Source: Pseudomonadota bacterium (GTDB lineage: Bacteria; Pseudomonadota; Gammaproteobacteria; Burkholderiales; Burkholderiaceae_C). Taken from it: a stretch of DNA of 64,000 nucleotides. Below, one piece after another: positions 1 to 9,333 of the stretch. The notes beneath the pieces were generated by a model that worked only from the letters and a program-made list of their open reading frames with translations, did no database searches and had not been told where the DNA came from. The translations under genes and the position numbers were made by a program. Every line of letters starts with the position of its first letter. Position 1 is the stretch's first letter. The DNA is taken from the NCBI GenBank assembly GCA_023460715.1, contig JAEWPH010000115.1:1-64000 (forward strand). The letters are read 5' to 3'.

Positions 1-450
1 GGCTGGGCCATGGCGGCCTGCCTCGCGGCGTCGACCTGCTACGCGCTGGCCGCCAGCTTCGCCCGGCGCTACCTCACGGGCATCCCGCCGCTGGCGACCG
101 CTACCGGCAGCCAGATCGGGGCCGCGCTGGGCCTGGCGCTGCCCACCGTCTGGCTGTGGCCGGCGCAGATGCCCGGCCTGCGCGCCTGGCTGGCCATCGC
201 CGCCATCGCCGTGCTGTGCACCGGCGTGGCCTACATCCTGTACTTCCGCCTCATCGCCCATGCCGGCCCCAGCCGCGCGCTGGCCGTCACCTTCCTCGCA
301 CCCGTGTTCGCGGTGGCCTACGGCACCCTGTTCCTGCACGAAGCCGTTACGCCGTGGATGGTGGGCTGCGGGCTGGTGATCGTGTGCGGCACCATGCTGT
401 CGACCGGGCTCATCGGGCCGCGGCGACAGCCGGCGCCCGGCCCGCGATAG
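1..450 (+). CDS. DMT (EamA) family transporter, 5' truncated
   Basis: This is the C-terminal half of an inner-membrane drug/metabolite exporter of the DMT superfamily. The reading frame is open to the first base of the window, so the start lies outside. About 150 residues remain, with four or five hydrophobic segments and a final EamA repeat ending in a short Arg/Pro-rich cytoplasmic tail. The pattern of an Arg-Ala-rich loop followed by a segment with the FLAPVFA motif and a TM hairpin around LHEAVTP is typical of EamA C-terminal domains. The substrate cannot be read from sequence. It is followed by a 190 bp gap before the next gene on the same strand. Confidence 0.85.
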   Translation, partial: GWAMAACLAASTCYALAASFARRYLTGIPPLATATGSQIGAALGLALPTVWLWPAQMPGLRAWLAIAAIAVLCTGVAYILYFRLIAHAGPSRALAVTFLAPVFAVAYGTLFLHEAVTPWMVGCGLVIVCGTMLSTGLIGPRRQPAPGPR

Positions 451-639
451 CCCTGGCGGGCGGGCATCGGACGGGCGGCCGGCCAGCAACCCGCCCCGTG
501 GAAACCAGCAGTGCGGAGCGGCCGCGGCAGGCTTGGGCGGGCGGCATTCCACCTACACTCGGCGCTATGGTTTTCTCCCTGCCGTCCTCGCCGACCGGCT
601 GCGCGTCCGGCCGCGGCGGAGCCCTTTGCGGAGCGGGCC

Positions 640-3600
640 ATGGCCAGTAACCTGGTCGTCCTCGGCCTGTTGTACCTGGCCGTGATCGCCCTGCTGGCCT
701 GCGTGCCGGCCGGCAGGCTGATGCAGCCTTCGCGCAGCGCCCGCTGCCTGGCCGGCGCCGTCAGCGGCTGCATCACGGCCGTCGTCACCGCACTGATGCC
801 CCTGCCCGAGGTGCAGTCCGGCATCTACCTGCATCCCACGGTGGTCGTGGCCTGCGGCTTCTTCTTCGGGCCGATGGCCGGGGGCGTGGCCGCGGGCGTG
901 GCGGCGGCCCTGCTGCTGGCCGTGCATGGCCTGGCCCCTCTTGGCACGGTGGCCTTGCAGGCGCTGTTGCTGTGGGCGGCCGGAAGCGGGTGGTACCAGG
1001 CCAGCCAGCGACGGCGCCTCCACCCCTGGCTGGGCCTGGCCGGCATGGCCTTCACGCCGCCGGTGCTGATTGCGCTGTGGGCGCACCTGCCGGCCCTGCT
1101 CTCGCTACCGCAGCCGTTCGCGGCAACCGCGTGGCCGCAGTGGCAGGGCATTCCCTGGCGCTATGCGCTGGGCGGGCTGCTCCTGGGCGGCGGCATCGCG
1201 CTGGTCCACAGCCGCGCCGCGTCGCTGTGCGAACTGCGCCGCCGCGAGAACGAATTGCAGGCGGCCATCGACGCATCCGGTGGCGGGCGCTGGGAGTGGA
1301 ACGTGCGCACCCAGCGCTTTTCCTGCCATGGCAGCTTCTACCGCGCCTTCGGGCTGCGGGGCGACGGTGCCACGGGCACGACAGACTGGCAACGCTGGAA
1401 CGCGCGCCGCCACCCCGACGACCTGGCCCGCATCGGCGAGCAGCTGCACCGGGCGATGAACGGACTGCAGGACAGCTACTACGCCGAGTTCCGCATGCGC
1501 GACGACCAAGGCCGCTGGCGATGGCTCATCTCGCGCGGACAGGTCATCGAGCGCGACGCCGCCGGCCTGCCGCTGCGGCTCGCGGGGATGGACCTGGACA
1601 TCACCGAACACCACGAGCTGCAAGAGGCGCTGCAGGCCTCTGAAGCCAAGTACACGACGGTCTACGAGACCCTGCCCGACCCCGCAGGCATCGTGCGCGT
1701 GTCCGACGGCTGCTTCGTGGACGTAAACCCCGCGTTCACCCGGCTCATCGGCTGCGAGCGCACGGACGTGGTCGGCAAGAAGCTGCTGGAGCTGGATCTT
1801 TGGCCGTCCGCGCCCGAACGCGCGGCGCTGATGGACGGCCTGCGCCTGCACGGCGAAGTGAGCAACCTGCCGCTGACCGCACACAGCGGCAGCGCGGCGG
1901 TGCCTGGCCTGCTGTCGGCTCGCACGGCCCGCATAGCCGCGCACGAGTGTGTGGTGTTCGTCTTCCGCGACATGACGCAGGAGCAGCGTGTGCGGGAGGA
2001 GCTGGTGGCGGCCCACCGGCTGCTGCAGCAGGCCGGGTGGCTGGCACGGCTGGGCGTGTGGGAGCACGACGCCCGCGCCGGCCTGGTGTACTGGTCGGAC
2101 GTGTGCTTCGACATCCACGGCCTGCCGCAGCATGCGCCGCTGCCGCGCGACTATCTGACTGCATTCGTGGCGCCCGCCTGGCGCGCCAAGGTGGTCGAGC
2201 AGATGCGCTACGCCCTGGCGCACCCCTCGTCCTGGAGCATCGACATCGAGATCATCCGCGCCGACGGCCGGCAGGTGTGGGTGCGCGTGCACGGCGAATC
2301 GATCGTGGAGAACGGCGTGATCGCCCGCGTGCGCGGCGTGATGCAGGACATCGACGAACGCCAGCGGGCCGACGAGCGCCTGCGCCGCTCCGAGGAACGG
2401 TTTGGCGCCATGTTCCAGCTGCTGCCCTACCCCATCGGCCTGTCGCGCCGCAGCGACGGCCGCTATGTGGATGTGAACCCCGCCTGGGAAAAGGCGCTGG
2501 GCTACACGCGGGCGCAGGCCGTGGAGAACACCGTCGTCGGGCTGGGCATCTTCACGCCCGAGGCACGGGAGCAGCTCGTGGAAGTCGCCAACCGTGACGG
2601 ACAGCTGGTCAACCGCGAGCTGGTGATGACCACGCGCAGCGGCGAGCGGCGCACCATACTGCAGTCCATGCGGCCGATCGACATCCACGGCGAGGCCTGC
2701 TGGCTCTTCGCCATCCTGGACATCACCGACCGCGTACGGGCCGAGCAGCGCGTGCGCGAACGCGAGGAGCAGCTGTCCCTCACCATCTCCGCCGCAGCAC
2801 TGGGGCTGTGGGACTGGAACATGCAGACGCGCATGCTCAGCGGCGACGCGCGCTGGCGCGAAACGCTCGGCCTGCCTGCGCAGGGCGACATCTCCAGCGA
2901 AAGCCCGCTGTGGCAGTCCGGCATGACGCCCACCGCCCTTCAGGAGGTGCGTGCGGAGCTGGCCCGGCACCGCGCCCATCCGGCCACGCCCTTCGACGCC
3001 ACCTGGCACATCCAGCGGCCGCAGGGCGGCGGACGCTGGGTGCGCAGCGTGGGCAAGATCGTGGAATACGGTGCGGGCGGCGAGCCGCAGCGCATGGTGG
3101 GGGTTTGCATCGACGTGACCCACCAGCACAACCAGCAGGAGCTGCTGCAGAAGCTGGCGCACTACGACGCCCTCACCGGCCTGCCCAACCGCGTGCTGCT
3201 GGCGGACCAGCTCCTGGACGCCATGGCGCAGGCGCAGCACGCGTCCCACCAGCTGGCCGTGGCCTATCTCGATCTGGACGGCTTCAAGCCCGTCAACGAC
3301 CGCCTGGGCCACGGCGCGGGCGACCGGCTGCTGGTCAGCGTGGCGCAGCGCCTGCAGCAGGCCCTGCGGTCCACGGACTGCGTGGCCCGGCTGGGCGGTG
3401 ACGAGTTCGTGGTCCTGCTGCCCGGCCTGGATTCGCGCACGCAGTGCGAAGCCCTGCTGCAGTCGCTGATGCAGCGCATCGCCGCGCCCTATGCGCTGGG
3501 GGCGGAGCGGGTCATCGTCACGGCCAGCATCGGCTACACGCTGTACCCGGAGGACGGTGCCGATGCCGACACGCTGCTGCGCCACGCCGACCAGGCCATG

Positions 3601-4473
3601 TACGCCGCCAAGCAGGCGGGCCGCAACCGCTTCCATGCCTTCGACGCCGCGCAGGAGCGCGCCCTGCAGACCCAGCGCGAACAGAGTGCGCAGCTGGCTC
3701 AGGCCCTGGCGCAGGGCCAGTTCGTGCTGTACCTGCAGCCCAAGGTGGACATGCGCCGGGGCGTGGTGGTCGGAGCGGAGGCGCTGGCCCGCTGGGCACA
3801 CCCCGACCGCGGCGTGCTGGCGCCGGCGGCGTTCCTGCCGCTGATCCACCACGGCGCCATGGAAGTGCCCTTCGGCGAATGGGTGATCGACAGCGCGCTC
3901 GCCCTCGCCGCCCAGCTGCAGGCGCAGGGACTGGATCTGCCGGTCAGCGTGAACGTGGCCGCACCGCACTTGCAGCAGCAGGGGTTCGCAACCTGGATGG
4001 CCGCCTGCCTGGCACGCCACCCCGGCGTAACGGCGCGCCTGCTGGACCTGGAAATCACCGAGAGCGCCGCCCTCTACGACATCGACCATGTTGCGGCCGA
4101 ACTGGCGCAGCTGCGCGCCTTGGGCGTCACCGTCTCGCTGGACGACTTCGGCACCGGCTATTCGTCGCTGACCTATTTGCGCCGCCTGCCCATGGACCAC
4201 CTCAAGCTCGACCAGAGCTTCGTGCACGGGATGATGACCGACCCGGGCGACCTGGCCATCGTGCAGGGCGTGATCGGCCTTGCGCGCTCCTTCGGCTACC
4301 GCATCGTGGCGGAAGGCGTGGAAACCGTCGAGCAGGGCCAGATGCTGCTGCAGATGGGCTGCACCCACGCCCAGGGCTACTGCATCGCCCGGCCCATGCC
4401 GGCGGCCGAATTCGCCGCCTGGGCCGCCGGGTGGACTGCGCCACCAGCCTGGCAGCGGGGTCGGCCGCTTTGA
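640..4473 (+). CDS. Membrane-bound PAS-GGDEF-EAL cyclic-di-GMP protein
   Basis: A 1277-residue c-di-GMP turnover protein. Residues 1 to about 200 hold six or so hydrophobic segments with a glycine-rich FFFGPMAGG stretch resembling the 5TM LytS/YhcK receptor type. Five PAS-like units follow (roughly 205-330, 335-450, 455-580, 585-710, 715-840; several with WxW and DITE/DITD ends). The cyclase motif GGDEF is intact at 919-923 with an upstream RxxD inhibitory site at 910-913. The EAL motif is intact at 1047-1049, and the NVAAPHL, EITES, DDFGTGYSSL, KLDQSF and AEGVET motifs are all present, so both activities look possible. ATG 640 is chosen over longer openings because it directly precedes the first membrane helix. 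The stop codon abuts a palindromic repeat. Confidence 0.9.
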   Translation: MASNLVVLGLLYLAVIALLACVPAGRLMQPSRSARCLAGAVSGCITAVVTALMPLPEVQSGIYLHPTVVVACGFFFGPMAGGVAAGVAAALLLAVHGLAPLGTVALQALLLWAAGSGWYQASQRRRLHPWLGLAGMAFTPPVLIALWAHLPALLSLPQPFAATAWPQWQGIPWRYALGGLLLGGGIALVHSRAASLCELRRRENELQAAIDASGGGRWEWNVRTQRFSCHGSFYRAFGLRGDGATGTTDWQRWNARRHPDDLARIGEQLHRAMNGLQDSYYAEFRMRDDQGRWRWLISRGQVIERDAAGLPLRLAGMDLDITEHHELQEALQASEAKYTTVYETLPDPAGIVRVSDGCFVDVNPAFTRLIGCERTDVVGKKLLELDLWPSAPERAALMDGLRLHGEVSNLPLTAHSGSAAVPGLLSARTARIAAHECVVFVFRDMTQEQRVREELVAAHRLLQQAGWLARLGVWEHDARAGLVYWSDVCFDIHGLPQHAPLPRDYLTAFVAPAWRAKVVEQMRYALAHPSSWSIDIEIIRADGRQVWVRVHGESIVENGVIARVRGVMQDIDERQRADERLRRSEERFGAMFQLLPYPIGLSRRSDGRYVDVNPAWEKALGYTRAQAVENTVVGLGIFTPEAREQLVEVANRDGQLVNRELVMTTRSGERRTILQSMRPIDIHGEACWLFAILDITDRVRAEQRVREREEQLSLTISAAALGLWDWNMQTRMLSGDARWRETLGLPAQGDISSESPLWQSGMTPTALQEVRAELARHRAHPATPFDATWHIQRPQGGGRWVRSVGKIVEYGAGGEPQRMVGVCIDVTHQHNQQELLQKLAHYDALTGLPNRVLLADQLLDAMAQAQHASHQLAVAYLDLDGFKPVNDRLGHGAGDRLLVSVAQRLQQALRSTDCVARLGGDEFVVLLPGLDSRTQCEALLQSLMQRIAAPYALGAERVIVTASIGYTLYPEDGADADTLLRHADQAMYAAKQAGRNRFHAFDAAQERALQTQREQSAQLAQALAQGQFVLYLQPKVDMRRGVVVGAEALARWAHPDRGVLAPAAFLPLIHHGAMEVPFGEWVIDSALALAAQLQAQGLDLPVSVNVAAPHLQQQGFATWMAACLARHPGVTARLLDLEITESAALYDIDHVAAELAQLRALGVTVSLDDFGTGYSSLTYLRRLPMDHLKLDQSFVHGMMTDPGDLAIVQGVIGLARSFGYRIVAEGVETVEQGQMLLQMGCTHAQGYCIARPMPAAEFAAWAAGWTAPPAWQRGRPL

Positions 4474-4743
4474 GAACGTGTTTACGATCTCCCTGGGGCC
4501 GCGCAGTGGCGTTTGCGGGAGGGGATGCAAGGCGCGGTGCGCAGTGGATAGCTCGGCTATCCACCAGCGCCGCAACGCCGCAGACCGCCCGCAAAGACCA
4601 CTGCCCGAAGGGTTGGAGCGAAATCGGGCGATTGAACGCCTTGAATGCTTGCATGGGCACAAGCCCATGCGGCGCATCCGAAGCATCCACTCCTCCCGAT
4701 TGCGCTTCAACGCGGCCCCTGCGAGATCGCAAACACGTTCTGA
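4473..4743. repeat. ~270 bp multi-hairpin palindromic element with terminal inverted repeats
   Basis: The left end (GAGAACGTGTTTACGATCTC from 4474) and the reverse complement of the right end (4711-4743, AGAACGTGTTTGCGATCTC) match over about 30 bp, continuing through GGGGCCGCG. Inside are two further inverted structures. Arm A is CAGTGGcgTTTGCGGG at 4504-4519 against CCCGCAAAgaCCACTG at 4588-4603, with a hairpin GTGGATAGC/GCTATCCAC at its centre. Arm B lies at about 4610-4711 and is centred on GCATGGGC-acaa-GCCCATGC. The whole could fold as a three-way junction. No transposase is encoded. It fills most of the 432 bp gap 4474-4905, which holds no gene. Confidence 0.8.
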
Positions 4744-4760
4744 GCCCAATCGTCCCTCTG

Positions 4761-4799
4761 CGCCCGCTCATCAAGCGCATGCAGCTATAATATTAATAG
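4761..4799. repeat. Partial copy of the intergenic AGCGC/AGCTAT palindrome
   Basis: The stretch containing CATCAAGCGC, GCAGCTATAA and TATTAATAG matches the right half of the longer copies at 13038, 15638 and 20908. Only one arm of the palindrome is well preserved. The remaining bases up to the prpE stop (4800-4905) show nothing recognisable. Confidence 0.6.
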
Positions 4800-4905
4800 C
4801 AATCGTACCAGGGCGCCTGAGCACCGGGGCGCAAGCCTTGCGCAATAGCAATCCAGCCGGTCCGCCGGCAGCGGCCCTGCCTCGTCAGAAAGAGGCGCCA
4901 GCCGC

Positions 4906-6816
4906 TCAGCCCACCAGCGCCTTCACCTGCTGCAGTGCTGCCGGGTCTTCCATCGTGGTCAGGTCGCCCGGGTCGCGGTGTTCGGCAACCGCCTGCAGGG
5001 CGCGCCGCAGCAGCTTGCCGCTGCGCGTCTTGGGCAGCGCCGTGACGACGTGCACGCGGGACGGCCGGGCCACGGCGCCCAGGCGGCCGTCCACCAGCTT
5101 CATCACCTCGCCTTCCAGGCGCAAGCGCGCGGCGTCGTCCCCCGTCGCGGCCGCGTCGCGCACCACGGCGAACGCCATGGCCACCTGGCCCTTGAGGGCA
5201 TCCGCTACACCGACCACGGCCACCTCGGCGATCGCCGGGTGTGCGGCGATGCATTCCTCGATCTCGCGCGTGCCCAGCCGGTGGCCGGCCACGTTGATGA
5301 CGTCGTCCGTGCGGCCCAGGATGAAGTAGTAGCCGTCCGCGTCGCGGATGCCCCAGTCGAAGGTGCTGTAGACCAGCCGGCCCGGCACGCTCTTCCAATA
5401 GGTGTTCACGAAACGGTCGTCATCGCGCCACACGGTCTGCATGCAGCCGGGCGGCAACGGTCCCTCGATGGCGACCACGCCCTTCTGGTTCGGTTCGGTC
5501 AGCTCCTCGCCCGTATGCTCGTCGATCAGCTTCACGTCGTAGCCGTACACCGCTCGGCCGGGGCTGCCGAAGCGCGAAGCCTGCGGCTCCACGCCATTGC
5601 TCAGCGTGAGGATGGGCCAGCCCGTCTCGGTCTGCCAGTAGTTGTCGATGATGGGCACCTGCAGCGCCTGGCTGATCCACTGCGCCGTGGGCTCGTCCAG
5701 CGGCTCGCCGGCCAGCCACAGCGCGCGCAGGGTGGACAGGTCGTGCCCCTGCAGATGGGCCGGGTCCTGCTTCTTGAGCACGCGCACCGCCGTGGGCGCG
5801 GAGAACATGTGCGTCACGCCGTACTTCTCGACGATGCTCCACCACACGCCGGCATCCGGCCGCGTCGGCAGCCCCTCGTAGAACACGGTGGTCATGCCGG
5901 CCAGCAGCGGCCCGTAGACGATGTAGCTGTGGCCCACCACCCAGCCGATGTCGCTGGTGGCGAAGAACACGCCCGGCGATGTCCCGCCTGCCGCAGGCTC
6001 CACCCCGAAGATATGCCGCATGCTGGCCGCCAGCGCCACGGCATAGCCGCCGGTATCGCGCTGCACGCCCTTGGGCTTGCCAGTGGTGCCGCTGGTGTAG
6101 AGGGTGTAGCTCGGGTGCGTAGCCTCCACCCAGGCGCAGGGCACCTGCGCTTGCAGGTGCCGCGCACGCATCGATGCCCAGTCGTGGTCGCGCCCGGCGT
6201 GCAGCGGCATGGGGGCCAGACCGCGGTTGACCATGAGCACCGCTTGCGGCTGGTGCCGCGCCAGACGCAGCGCCTCGTCCAGCAGCGGCTTGTACGGTAC
6301 GACCTTGCCGCCGCGCGAGCCCGCATCGGCGCTGATGACGGCCACCGGCTCCGCATCGTCGATGCGCGATGCCAGCGCGCCCGCGGCGAAGCCGCCGAAG
6401 ACGACGCAGTGCAGCGCCCCGATGCGCGCGCAGGCCAGCATGGCGAACGCGGCCTCGGCAACCATGGGCATGTAGATCAGCACCCGGTCGCCCTGCCGAA
6501 CCCCCAGCGTCTGCAAAACAGCCGCCATGCGCTGCACCTCGGCGTGCAGCTCCGCAAACGAATAGGTCCGCTCGGAGCCAGTCTCGGTCGAGATCGCCAC
6601 CAGCGCGGGTTGGGCGGCCCGTTGGGCCAGGTGCCGGTCCACCGCGTTGTGGCACAGGTTGGTGGTGCCGCCCACGAACCAGCGCGCGAAGGGAGGGTGG
6701 GCGTAGTCACAGACCTGCGCAGGCGGTGTCTGCCAGTCGATCAGGCGGGCCTGCTCGGCCCAGAAAGCGTCACGCTCGTCGATGGAGCGACGGTAGAAAT
6801 CGGCGTAGCGGCCCAT
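4906..6816 (-). CDS. prpE: Propionate--CoA ligase PrpE
   Basis: A 636-residue acyl-CoA synthetase of the acetyl-CoA synthetase type, which activates propionate (and probably acetate) with ATP and CoA in the cytoplasm. The N-terminus (GRYADFYRRSIDE followed by AFWAEQA) is the PrpE form rather than Acs. The P-loop-like motif YTSGTTGKPKG lies at about residue 240 and is followed by VQRDTGGY, typical of PrpE. The C-terminal catalytic lysine is in TRSGK near residue 600, a usual acetylation target. ATG at 6816 is preceded by AAGGAGACACC, which decides it over the longer opening to 6957. The gene stands alone and the rest of a methylcitrate operon is not next to it. Confidence 0.92.
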   Translation of the reverse strand: MGRYADFYRRSIDERDAFWAEQARLIDWQTPPAQVCDYAHPPFARWFVGGTTNLCHNAVDRHLAQRAAQPALVAISTETGSERTYSFAELHAEVQRMAAVLQTLGVRQGDRVLIYMPMVAEAAFAMLACARIGALHCVVFGGFAAGALASRIDDAEPVAVISADAGSRGGKVVPYKPLLDEALRLARHQPQAVLMVNRGLAPMPLHAGRDHDWASMRARHLQAQVPCAWVEATHPSYTLYTSGTTGKPKGVQRDTGGYAVALAASMRHIFGVEPAAGGTSPGVFFATSDIGWVVGHSYIVYGPLLAGMTTVFYEGLPTRPDAGVWWSIVEKYGVTHMFSAPTAVRVLKKQDPAHLQGHDLSTLRALWLAGEPLDEPTAQWISQALQVPIIDNYWQTETGWPILTLSNGVEPQASRFGSPGRAVYGYDVKLIDEHTGEELTEPNQKGVVAIEGPLPPGCMQTVWRDDDRFVNTYWKSVPGRLVYSTFDWGIRDADGYYFILGRTDDVINVAGHRLGTREIEECIAAHPAIAEVAVVGVADALKGQVAMAFAVVRDAAATGDDAARLRLEGEVMKLVDGRLGAVARPSRVHVVTALPKTRSGKLLRRALQAVAEHRDPGDLTTMEDPAALQQVKALVG

Positions 6817-7005
6817 GGTGTCTCCTTGCGGGCCGTCTGCGCGGGTGCGCGCGGCCCTTGTTCTGGAGATTCCATTATTGGGCGCGCTCTTGCGCCAGGC
6901 TGACTCCCCGCCCTGCGGAAAACCCTGTGCGTGCCACGCCGCGCGGCTTGGCAGCACCCCCGCCGCACGCCCCTTGCAGGCGCGCCCCCTCCGCCGGCAA
7001 AGGCC

Positions 7006-7620
7006 TTACTTCACCAGCGCCAGCACATCCTTGAACACCGGGTTCTCGCAGCTGCGCAGCCATTCGAAAGCCACCATCTCGGTGGTGACCAGTTCGGCGC
7101 CGGCCCCGGCCAAGCGGTCGAACGCGGCGTCGCGGTTGCGCTCGGTGCGCGAGCTGCAGGCATCCGTCACCACCCACACCTCGAACTCGTCCTCCAGCAG
7201 ATCCAGCGCGGTCTGCAGCAGGCAGACATGGGCTTCGCAACCGGCCAGGACGATGGTGGCGCGCTCATCGGCCGGCGCCTGGGCAGGCTTTTGCAGATGG
7301 CGCGGCAGGCTGCGGGCATTGCCGCCCTGCTGCGGGCGGGCCGGGGGGCGCAGCCATTCGCCAAGGCCCTCTTCCGCCGCACTGAAATGCATCTTGGCGA
7401 GGGTCTTGCGGCAGAGCGCGCGCAAGGCAGGATCGTTCGGCCCCAGGCGGGAGGGGTTCTGCTCGGTACCCCACACAGGCACGTCCAGCATTTGCGCGAC
7501 CTGGGCCAGCCGCACGGCGTTGGCCAGCACGGCCGGGCCTTCGAAGATGGCCGGCATCAGGCGTTCCTGGTAGTCCACCAGCACGAGTTGGGATTCAAGG
7601 GCGTCAAGCAGCATGGGCAT
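7006..7620 (-). CDS. Isochorismatase-family cysteine hydrolase
   Basis: A 204-residue alpha/beta cysteine hydrolase of the isochorismatase/YcaC group. The catalytic triad can be placed: Asp in LVDYQERL near residue 16, Lys in LAKMHFSA, and Cys in LAGCEAHVCLL. The central insertion (PPARPQQGGNARSL) is a little longer than usual. The family includes nicotinamidases, isochorismatases and amidases of unknown substrate. Nothing here points to a specific reaction. It reads in the same direction as prpE with 189 bp between them, so co-transcription is possible but not shown. Confidence 0.85.
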   Translation of the reverse strand: MPMLLDALESQLVLVDYQERLMPAIFEGPAVLANAVRLAQVAQMLDVPVWGTEQNPSRLGPNDPALRALCRKTLAKMHFSAAEEGLGEWLRPPARPQQGGNARSLPRHLQKPAQAPADERATIVLAGCEAHVCLLQTALDLLEDEFEVWVVTDACSSRTERNRDAAFDRLAGAGAELVTTEMVAFEWLRSCENPVFKDVLALVK

Positions 7621-8094
7621 GGCCGGAGGGAAGCCGGCAGAGAAAGGTCAGTCAGCGATCAGCGGGCGATTGTCGCAGGCCGGGATCGGCGTGTCCGCGC
7701 AAAGCCATGGTCTCTTAAAGCGTCGGCCTTCCGGGCTGCCAGGCGCGGTGGCTTTCTGAAATGCACGCGGTGCCGCCGTTGCGCGTCGCGCAGTCGGGCT
7801 CCAGGCGGTCCGGACGTGAGCGATGTAACCGGAAGCGGTGCGCTATTGCAACCATAGCAGCCAGCGAACGCCCCATATGGGCCCAGTGTGCGTTTTGTTG
7901 CAAATTCGGCAGTGAACAAGCGAGGGTACCGCCAATCGCCCGTCGGGCAGGTCGTTAAGGGTTTTTCGCCCCTGGAAAGGGCGACAACTCCGCGAATAAG
8001 GCAAAAACTATCGGCCCTGAATTCTCATGAAATCAATGACTTGCAACATTTCTTACGAATGGATTTTTGGGCAACCGTGTTACCCTCGCGCCCC
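7621..8094. other. 474 bp divergent intergenic region
   Basis: This region separates the cysteine hydrolase (minus) from the NlpC/P60 gene (plus). I find no convincing gene. Short palindromes occur: CCCATATGGG at 7872-7881, and CGCCC...GGGCG around 7968-7983. It should hold promoters for both flanking genes, but no strong -35/-10 pair stands out. Confidence 0.5.
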
Positions 8095-8652
8095 ATGTCT
8101 CGTTGGTTCTGCCTTTTGTTACTTGTTTGTGCGAATGCTTACGCTGCGCCCAGCACCGCCACTTCGGATGAAGTGGATCGGATTCTGGCCGAGCGTGGCC
8201 TCCTGGCCCACCTCCAGGATGTTCGACATGACGTTGCCGACCGCACCACCGAACTCGTCTCCACGGCCATGGGCTTCCTGGGGGTACCGTACCGCCGCGG
8301 CGGCAACAGTGCCGAAACCGGGTTCGACTGCAGCGGCTTCGTGCGCGCGATCTTCGAACAGGCCAAGGGCATGGTGCTGCCCCGCCGCGCCAACGAACAG
8401 GCCGCTGCGACCGAGGTGATCGACAAGAAGGACCTCCAGCCGGGCGACCTGGTGTTCTTCAACACCATGCGGCGCGCCTTCAGCCACGTCGGCATCTACG
8501 TCGGCGATGGCAAGTTCATCCACGCCCCGCGCAGCGGCGCCGAAGTGCGTGTGGAAGACATGAGCGTCGCCTACTGGCAGCGCCGCTTCAATGGCGCCCG
8601 CCGCGTCCAGGCCGACGAGGCCGATAGCCTGTCCGCCGCATCCAAACGCTGA
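8095..8652 (+). CDS. Exported NlpC/P60 family peptidoglycan endopeptidase
   Basis: A 185-residue cell-wall hydrolase with a signal peptide (MSRWFCLLLLVCANAYA, cut after AYA). The NlpC/P60 domain covers about 55-170. The catalytic Cys is in GFDCSGFVR, the His in FSHVGIYVG and a third polar residue in the FIHAPRSG stretch. The family cleaves D-Glu-meso-DAP bonds in peptide stems. The frame is open upstream to 7888, but the signal peptide places the start at ATG 8095. No clear Shine-Dalgarno precedes it. It has no SH3 or LysM anchor, unlike longer relatives. Confidence 0.9.
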   Translation: MSRWFCLLLLVCANAYAAPSTATSDEVDRILAERGLLAHLQDVRHDVADRTTELVSTAMGFLGVPYRRGGNSAETGFDCSGFVRAIFEQAKGMVLPRRANEQAAATEVIDKKDLQPGDLVFFNTMRRAFSHVGIYVGDGKFIHAPRSGAEVRVEDMSVAYWQRRFNGARRVQADEADSLSAASKR

Positions 8653-8671
8653 TCGAGCCAGGCGTCCTGGC

Positions 8672-9049
8672 TCACGGCCTCAAGATGGTCGTGGTCTCGG
8701 TGCTTCGGATCGGATCCCCCTGCACATCGACCGGTCGGACCGCCGGGTTCTTGCGCATGGCGCGGGCCTGCTCCATGTCTTCCTTGTAGCGCTGCCGCGC
8801 CTCGGCTTCGCAGCCCTTGCGTTCTGCGCTCGCCGACTGCTTGCATTCCGCCAGAGCGATCTTGAGGCCGCCACCGGCTTCGCGGATGGCGGATTGGTAG
8901 CGCTGTTCCGGCGTGACGTCCGCCTTGCTGCCTCGGTCCAGCGACACGGCGTCGCTCTGTGCGACGGCCATCCCGGGCAAGCCTGCCAGCGCCAAGGCGG
9001 CCAGCGCGGCAGCACAGGTAGAACGGGCTTGGGCAGACAGAACGGTCAT
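8672..9049 (-). CDS. Small exported hypothetical protein
   Basis: A 125-residue protein with a good signal peptide (cut after AVA, near residue 30). The mature part is charged, with the sequence IALAECKQS...RKGCEAEARQRYKEDMEQA, that is two cysteines in a predicted helix with KxC/GCEAEA spacing. This layout is seen in short periplasmic proteins of Comamonadaceae without known function. It converges on the NlpC/P60 gene (19 bp between stops). GGAG lies upstream of the ATG. No function can be given. Confidence 0.75.
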   Translation of the reverse strand: MTVLSAQARSTCAAALAALALAGLPGMAVAQSDAVSLDRGSKADVTPEQRYQSAIREAGGGLKIALAECKQSASAERKGCEAEARQRYKEDMEQARAMRKNPAVRPVDVQGDPIRSTETTTILRP

Positions 9050-9333
9050 GTGGCTTCACTCCGGTGTGAGGGGCACCGTCCAACATAGAAGGCCGGACGG
9101 GCATTGGTGCAAAGATTAAGGAGCGCCCCTTCCCTCGGGCATCGGCCCAATCCGCTCCCGACTGTGAGACAGCTCCCACAAGGCATCGCCTTGACGGCGC
9201 GCGCAAAGCCGGCCGGTTGCGTCCCGGCCGTCCGTCGTTCGCCCTTGTCCGACAGAGCCCCGGCCGTTGCCCGGTCTACAGTCCCGCCACCGAAGGCCTG
9301 TCCTTCCTGTCCTCCTTTTATGAAAGCTAGACC

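Noticed and set aside
511-639. Longer N-terminus of the GGDEF-EAL protein (start at 511)
   Set aside because: The extra residues are Arg/Ala-rich without features, and ATG 640 directly starts the first membrane helix. The ATG at 567 is in another frame.
1105-4749. A 1214-residue open frame on the minus strand opposite the GGDEF-EAL gene
   Set aside because: It is an antisense shadow of a high-GC gene. It has no domain, low-complexity His/Gln/Arg composition and covers a gene with clear motifs.
4978-6903. A 641-residue open frame opposite prpE
   Set aside because: Antisense shadow; prpE on the other strand has complete family motifs and a good ribosome-binding site.
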